From the NCBI GenBank assembly GCA_903937325.1, contig CAIZYV010000086.1:1-9558 (forward strand): DNA of 9,558 nt. Direction: 5' to 3'. Position 1 is the stretch's first letter. Every line of letters starts with the position of its first letter. The position numbers were made by a program, and so were the translations under genes. Shown here one piece after another: positions 5,965 through 9,558 of the stretch. The notes beneath the pieces are model-generated. The model saw only the letters and a program-made list of their open reading frames with translations. It made no database searches and was not told the DNA's origin. Origin of the DNA: Candidatus Falkowiibacteriota bacterium (GTDB lineage Bacteria; Patescibacteriota; Patescibacteriia; Patescibacteriales; UBA12465).

Positions 5965-6225
5965 TTGTTAAATGTACCGCGTATTGTAATTGTCAATAAA
6001 CTCGGTTTAAAGGATAGCGATGTTGCCGCTTGGACTTGGATTGTTGATTTTCCTATGTATGAATATTCAGAAATTAAAGAGAAAAGAATTGATTTCGGCC
6101 ACAATCCATTTTCTATGCCTCAGGACGGTATGAATGCTTTGAAAAATAAAAACCCTTTGTGTATTTTGGCTTATCAATACCTAAAAATTAAAAAAAATTA
6201 CAAATCATCTCTACTAGAAAAATAG
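5965..6225 (+). pseudogene. aspS: Internal fragment of aspartyl-tRNA synthetase (aspS remnant)
   Basis: An open frame of 86 codons, beginning at TTG, contains an unmistakable piece of bacterial AspRS: KLGLKDSDVAAWTWIVDFPM, then MYEYSEIKEKRIDFGHNPFS and the stretch to LAYQY at about 6180. It corresponds to the end of the GAD insertion and the following part of the class II catalytic core. Everything before (anticodon-binding domain, motifs 1-2) and after (motif 3) is missing. After 6180 the frame continues with Lys/Asn/Ser-rich residues that do not resemble the enzyme. Motif 3 and the substrate pocket are absent, so it cannot aminoacylate. An intact aspS should exist elsewhere. No promoter or ribosome site precedes it. 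The good residual similarity suggests a fairly recent truncation or a duplicated piece. The rest of 5894-6260 shows nothing else I can support. Confidence 0.8.
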
Positions 6226-6286
6226 TAAATAGCCAAATATAGCTAAAGTAACATAAAAAATATTTAATTTGACCTCAATTTTCCTA

Positions 6287-6315
6287 TTGACTTAATTACT
6301 ATTATATTGTAAAAT
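6287..6315 (+). promoter_or_regulatory. Promoter of the YegD-like gene
   Basis: TTGACT (6287-6292) and TAAAAT (6310-6315) are separated by 17 nt, a near-consensus housekeeping sigma promoter. Transcription would begin near 6322, giving a leader of about 36 nt before ATG 6358. A second TTGACC lies at 6269-6274 but lacks a good -10 at the right distance. Confidence 0.7.
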
Positions 6316-6357
6316 CGATAGACATTTAACTTGGCACATTAAAAAATAAAATAACAA

Positions 6358-7638
6358 ATGAAAACAAACACAAATTTAGTATACGGGCTTGATTTTGGCA
6401 CAAGCAATTCCGCCGTAGCTGTTTTGGACCAGAGCGGTCAAAGCAAAGTTATAAAAATTGGAATAAATGGAGTAGAAAAAACCATTCCATCAGTATTGTT
6501 TTTCCCAGCAGAAAGAATGGGGACGTTTCATGTTGGGGACACGGCAATCTTAGAATATGTTAAGTCCAAAATGAAAGGTAGATTTTTACAATCAATAAAA
6601 TCTATTTTACCATCAAAATCTTTTGCTAGCACAAATATTCCAGGCTTTGGGCCTTTAAGCTCAGAAGATTTAATTTCTTTAATACTGAAGAGCATTAAAG
6701 AAAGAGCTGATTCACAACTTAAAGCAGATGTAAGAAAAGTAGTTTTAGGTAGGCCAGCAAGATTCTCTGATGACGCCATCATCGATTTAATGGCCGAACA
6801 AAGACTACTCAAGGCTGCTAAAAAAGCTGGTTTTGAAGAAATCAATTTCCAATTAGAACCAATCGCGGCAGCTTTACATTATGAGTCATATTTGAGCTCA
6901 GAAAAACTAGTGCTAGTGGTTGATATAGGCGGGGGGACTTCCGACTTCACTATCATGAAACTGTCACCAAAAAAAACAAAATTTACCGACAGACAAGATG
7001 ATATTCTATCTTCGAATGGTTTATATATTGGAGGTGATAACTTTGACTCTGATATAATGAAAAACAAACTAATTGATTACTTTGGCTATGGCTCAAATAT
7101 CAGGTCCTATGAAAAAATACTTCCTTTTCCAAATCATTTATTACTGCAGATATGCAAATGGCAGGATATTGGCTTCTTGAAAAGTAGGCGTACGCAAAAC
7201 TTGCTTAAAAATCTGCATCATTCATCTGAGAGCCCTGAAAAAGTTTTGAGATTACAATCTTTGATCAACGAAGATTTAGGTTATTCTCTGTTTTGCGAAA
7301 TAGAAAAATCTAAAATAACGTTATCCAATTTTGAAAATTCAACTATTAATTTTCGTAAATCCGTGATAGACATAAAAGTAGAGATAACAAAAAATGAATT
7401 CGAAGGCTTTATCGCGCACAAACTCGCAGAAATAAACAAATCACTCAATGAAGCGATTGATATTGCCGGAGTCAACTATAAATCCATAGATGCTGTCTTC
7501 ATGACAGGGGGGAGTTCTCTTATCCCAGCTCTTAGAAAAATTGTTTCCGACAAATTTGGCGAACATAAGATTGCCCCATCCGATTCATTTACTAGCGTTG
7601 TCTCTGGTTTAGCACTAAGTACAAAATTATTTTTTTAG
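6358..7638 (+). CDS. YegD-type Hsp70-family ATPase without a substrate-binding domain
   Basis: A 426-residue protein made of an Hsp70/actin-type nucleotide-binding domain only. Phosphate-1 motif: YGLDFGTSNSAVAV (about 9-22). Connect-1: LEPIAAAL with Glu167. Phosphate-2: VVDIGGGTSDFTIM (about 187-200, Asp189). Then YIGGDNFD (223-230), and the adenosine motif FMTGGSS (381-387). The length and the lack of a beta-sandwich/lid after the ATPase domain match E. coli YegD rather than DnaK (about 640). Family similarity in the regions around GRPARF and FQLEPIAAAL supports YegD. Its client and partners are unknown; no DnaJ or GrpE gene is nearby. It stands alone on the plus strand with its own promoter and terminator, in AT-rich sequence. 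No Shine-Dalgarno precedes the ATG. An ATP-dependent role at the envelope or in protein quality control is only a guess. Confidence 0.9.
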   Translation: MKTNTNLVYGLDFGTSNSAVAVLDQSGQSKVIKIGINGVEKTIPSVLFFPAERMGTFHVGDTAILEYVKSKMKGRFLQSIKSILPSKSFASTNIPGFGPLSSEDLISLILKSIKERADSQLKADVRKVVLGRPARFSDDAIIDLMAEQRLLKAAKKAGFEEINFQLEPIAAALHYESYLSSEKLVLVVDIGGGTSDFTIMKLSPKKTKFTDRQDDILSSNGLYIGGDNFDSDIMKNKLIDYFGYGSNIRSYEKILPFPNHLLLQICKWQDIGFLKSRRTQNLLKNLHHSSESPEKVLRLQSLINEDLGYSLFCEIEKSKITLSNFENSTINFRKSVIDIKVEITKNEFEGFIAHKLAEINKSLNEAIDIAGVNYKSIDAVFMTGGSSLIPALRKIVSDKFGEHKIAPSDSFTSVVSGLALSTKLFF

Positions 7639-7640
7639 CG

Positions 7641-7668
7641 AAAAGGACCGCCATAACGGTCCTTTTTT
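7641..7668. terminator. Terminator shared by the convergent YegD-like and Nudix genes
   Basis: The hairpin AAAAGGACCG (7641-7650) with CGGTCCTTTT (7657-7666) has a 6-nt loop and is followed by further T. It begins 3 nt after the YegD-like stop. The A run on its left gives a U tract for minus-strand transcripts, so it can also end the Nudix operon, whose last stop is at 7701. Confidence 0.85.
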
Positions 7669-7700
7669 AAAAAACTTGCTTATTATTAATTCAACATTTA

Positions 7701-8153
7701 TTATCTATTTTTTAGCATAGAAATTGCTTTTAGAATCGCCGGTTTAGCTATTGGGGTAATTTCCAGTATTTCTAAATTATCTACATCCACAAAATCGGCC
7801 CCCAAGGAGTCAAAACCATCAGCGTCTCTTTTTATTTTATCAAAAAGAATATCCACCAAAAAATAAATACCGATATGATGGAGTTGTCTTGGTTCATTAT
7901 CCTTATTAAAATAATTGCAAAAATTTTCATTATACGAAATAAACTGACAATTATTTAAAGTAGCTCCAGTCTCTTCCATTATTTCCCTACTCAAACATGC
8001 CTCAATCTTCTCACCAAATTCGATACCACCGCCGGGCAAATCTAACATTCCAGTATATGGTCCCCTGGCTTTTTTGATTACCAAGAGCTTTCCATTATTA
8101 ATAAAAATACCATAAACACCAACATGAAATGTTTGTCCTTCTTTTTTAATCAT
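7701..8153 (-). CDS. Nudix hydrolase
   Basis: A 150-residue Nudix-fold enzyme that should cleave a nucleoside diphosphate linked to another group, with Mg2+ or Mn2+ bound by the Nudix-box glutamates. The box is complete: G42-x5-E48-x7-R56-E57-x2-E60-E61-x-G63. It is preceded by KKARGPYTGMLDLPGGG, the usual substrate-side strand and turn. The C-terminal half (HHIGIYFLVDI and after) is variable in the family and does not identify the substrate. Its ATG overlaps the end of the glycosyltransferase by 8 nt (ATGATTAA), a classic sign of translational coupling. In a glycan operon it may hydrolyse a nucleotide sugar or clean up a by-product, which is inference. It is the last gene of the operon. Confidence 0.92.
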   Translation of the reverse strand: MIKKEGQTFHVGVYGIFINNGKLLVIKKARGPYTGMLDLPGGGIEFGEKIEACLSREIMEETGATLNNCQFISYNENFCNYFNKDNEPRQLHHIGIYFLVDILFDKIKRDADGFDSLGADFVDVDNLEILEITPIAKPAILKAISMLKNR

Positions 8154-9225
8154 ATTTCTTAAAATTGTTTTTAATACTTATTTTAGCCAATTTTAATAAA
8201 TTATTACTTGATTTTTTTGCGTTGCTAGACAGACTATTATAAATTTTATTATCTAACAGTTGAACCTTGAAAATTGTATTCATCAACTCAAGTTGATTGT
8301 TGAACAGAAAACCATTAAAACCATTTAAAATTAAGTCCATATGGCCTTCTACATTGGAAACAATAGGAACTGTTCCCATAGACATTGCCTCAACCAGCGA
8401 ATACGGCATACCTTCAACAACACTGTTTGAAATAAAATATTTCGAGACAGACAAATAATGGAATACTCTTTCTGGCTCTACCCTACCAGTAAACTCTACT
8501 TCTGGATAAAGTTTTTTTAATTTTTTAAGTTCGCGTCCATCACCGACAAAAACAACTTTTTTTAAAAGATTAAGCATTTTGAATGATTTCAATAACTCAA
8601 ATACTCCTTTATCTTTTACAATTCTACCGACATAAATAAAAAGATATTTATCAACGCGCTCCTCTACTTTTTTAAATATTCTTAAATCTGGCAAAAAAAC
8701 TATTTTTTCTGGTGAAATTTTAAATTTTTGGTTGAGAATAAAGCATTCCGATGGTCCGCAGGCTAAATAATAATCCGCACTTGTAGATAGTAACTTCTCA
8801 AAAAAATATTCCAATAAACCGAACCAAAATGATTTCCTCTTGATACCAACGCAGCTTGGAGTATGATATAAATTATCTATTGATCCAATATTACGTAAAA
8901 TTCTACAAACCTTTCCTGCATATTCCGTGTAACTAATCACTATATCCGGCTTTTCTAATAAAAAATAACTCTTTAAACATCTCACATCTCCTGCCAGAAA
9001 AAAAAGTTTCCGCCTTAGTGGCTTACGAATAATTTGACCATATTTGCGGAGCTCTTTTTCGTGATCAACCTGCTTCTCTCCATATCTATTTCGTGGTGTT
9101 TTTGGAAAAATATAAGTCAAGCTAAACCCTAGAGATTTAAGCTCCTTTGAAAGTTCTATAATCCCACGAAAAATACCAACATAAGGACATTCAGTTACAA
9201 TATAAACTCTACTTTTTTTCTTCAT
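8146..9225 (-). CDS. GT4-type (GT-B fold) glycosyltransferase
   Basis: A 359-residue retaining glycosyltransferase of the group 1/GT4 type, probably cytoplasmic or membrane-peripheral, transferring a sugar from a nucleotide sugar to a lipid- or surface-linked glycan. The C-terminal Rossmann domain starts with YLFIYVGRIVKDKG (194-207), followed by VVFVGDGRELKKL. The donor-site motif EGMPYSLVEAMSMGTVPIVS contains the EX7E pair Glu271 and Glu279. The N-terminal acceptor domain (1 to about 175) starts with VYIVTECPYVGIFRGIIELSKEL and has PDIVISYTEY in place of the common DVVH stretch. Donor and acceptor cannot be told from sequence. ATG 9225 overlaps the upstream phosphotransferase by 17 nt and the stop overlaps the Nudix start by 8 nt. 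The base composition is AT-rich compared with the ligA-gatA block. Confidence 0.9.
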   Translation of the reverse strand: MKKKSRVYIVTECPYVGIFRGIIELSKELKSLGFSLTYIFPKTPRNRYGEKQVDHEKELRKYGQIIRKPLRRKLFFLAGDVRCLKSYFLLEKPDIVISYTEYAGKVCRILRNIGSIDNLYHTPSCVGIKRKSFWFGLLEYFFEKLLSTSADYYLACGPSECFILNQKFKISPEKIVFLPDLRIFKKVEERVDKYLFIYVGRIVKDKGVFELLKSFKMLNLLKKVVFVGDGRELKKLKKLYPEVEFTGRVEPERVFHYLSVSKYFISNSVVEGMPYSLVEAMSMGTVPIVSNVEGHMDLILNGFNGFLFNNQLELMNTIFKVQLLDNKIYNSLSSNAKKSSNNLLKLAKISIKNNFKKYD

Positions 9226-9558
9226 ACAAAGTAGTAATAAAGGCTAAATCTTTCATTACCTCAACCTCATAACCGCTAGGTCTTCTTTTAACAAAGGACA
9301 TGCCATGTTCTAATGGAATGATTGGTAAAAAAGCAAGAATTTTTTTCTCTAATTCCTCAGAAGAAATTTTAATTTCAGAAGTATAATTATCTACCACTTT
9401 TTTTGTAAGTTTTTCTCTATCCATTCGATGATTAACTACGCCATCATAAATTAATTTAGCTAAATCTTGTGCCGGATCACTGATATTAGAAAACTCCCAA
9501 TCAACAAGGGTTGGCTTCTCACCTTCAGTAAAAAGCATGTGCCTTAAACGCAAATCTC
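9209..9558 (-). CDS. APH/choline-kinase-like phosphotransferase, 5' end beyond the window
   Basis: This is the C-terminal part (about 115 codons) of a protein-kinase-fold small-molecule phosphotransferase. The frame is open to the window edge. The first complete codon, at 9556-9554, is Asp, and the edge bases before it fit Gly-Asp, so the frame probably begins inside the catalytic loop (HGD type). It reads D-L-R-L-R-H-M-L-F. The metal-binding loop is LVDWEFSNISDPAQDLAKL, the usual (I/V)DW/F...DPAxDLA pattern. The position five after the catalytic Asp is normally Asn but is His here. A TTG at 9553 would give a false internal start; the real start lies upstream, outside the window. Such kinases phosphorylate aminoglycosides, choline, homoserine or sugars. 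With a glycosyltransferase and Nudix gene downstream and overlapping, a sugar or choline kinase for surface glycan building is more likely than drug resistance, but this is inference. Confidence 0.8.
   Translation of the reverse strand, partial: DLRLRHMLFTEGEKPTLVDWEFSNISDPAQDLAKLIYDGVVNHRMDREKLTKKVVDNYTSEIKISSEELEKKILAFLPIIPLEHGMSFVKRRPSGYEVEVMKDLAFITTLYEEKK

Noticed and set aside
6528..7475. Minus-strand open frames inside the YegD-like gene (6528-6845, 6879-7067, 7281-7475)
   Set aside because: They are antisense shadows of a motif-complete ATPase and contain no domain signal of their own.
1..9558. CRISPR array, phage genes, insertion-sequence transposase or toxin-antitoxin pair
   Set aside because: No regularly spaced repeats, no transposase or phage protein, and no known toxin or antitoxin motif; the small membrane pair does not resemble a known type I or II toxin system.

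Overview
The window most resembles a small-genome bacterium of the Patescibacteria (CPR, Parcubacteria-like). This is inferred from the character of LigA and GatCA, tight gene packing, and starts with almost no Shine-Dalgarno sequence. No 16S rRNA or other decisive taxonomic marker is present, so the placement is a moderate-confidence inference. Of the ten protein genes whose stop is visible, six end in TAA, four in TAG and none in TGA, and the standard code fits all of them.

Layout. (1) Positions 1-296 hold no protein gene. A GC-rich, highly palindromic element (78-248) lies between two bidirectional hairpin terminators (46-74 and 252-286). One of its ends is an exact 21-nt copy of the 3' end of the adjacent tRNA-Ser gene. 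(2) Positions 297-5121 form a minus-strand housekeeping block, read as ligA, gatC, gatA, a membrane-anchored DsbA-like protein without its CXXC pair, and tRNA-Ser(GGA). An extended -10 promoter precedes ligA, the protein genes are 2-21 nt apart, and a strong terminator follows the tRNA, so one long transcript is plausible. (3) Positions 5211-5870, also minus strand, encode two tandem paralogous one-pass membrane proteins with their own promoter and terminator. I recognise no family for them. (4) Positions 5871-6357 are a junction. They hold an internal fragment of aspartyl-tRNA synthetase (aspS), clearly a gene remnant, and then a good promoter. (5) Positions 6358-7638 (+) encode a YegD-type Hsp70/actin-like ATPase without a substrate-binding domain, ending in a terminator shared with the convergent gene. 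(6) Positions 7701-9558 (-) are an overlapping three-gene operon: an APH/choline-kinase-like phosphotransferase (cut by the window edge), a GT4-type glycosyltransferase and a Nudix hydrolase. It looks like part of a cell-surface glycan locus.

The gat/lig half is mid-40s percent GC in the lines I sampled by eye, while the yegD-to-glycosyltransferase half is nearer 30 percent. With the aspS remnant at the join, this suggests a core segment abutting an accessory, horizontally acquired segment.

The observations I find most interesting are the tRNA-derived palindromic element, the tandem membrane-protein paralogs, and the DsbA-like protein that kept its fold signature but lost its catalytic cysteines.
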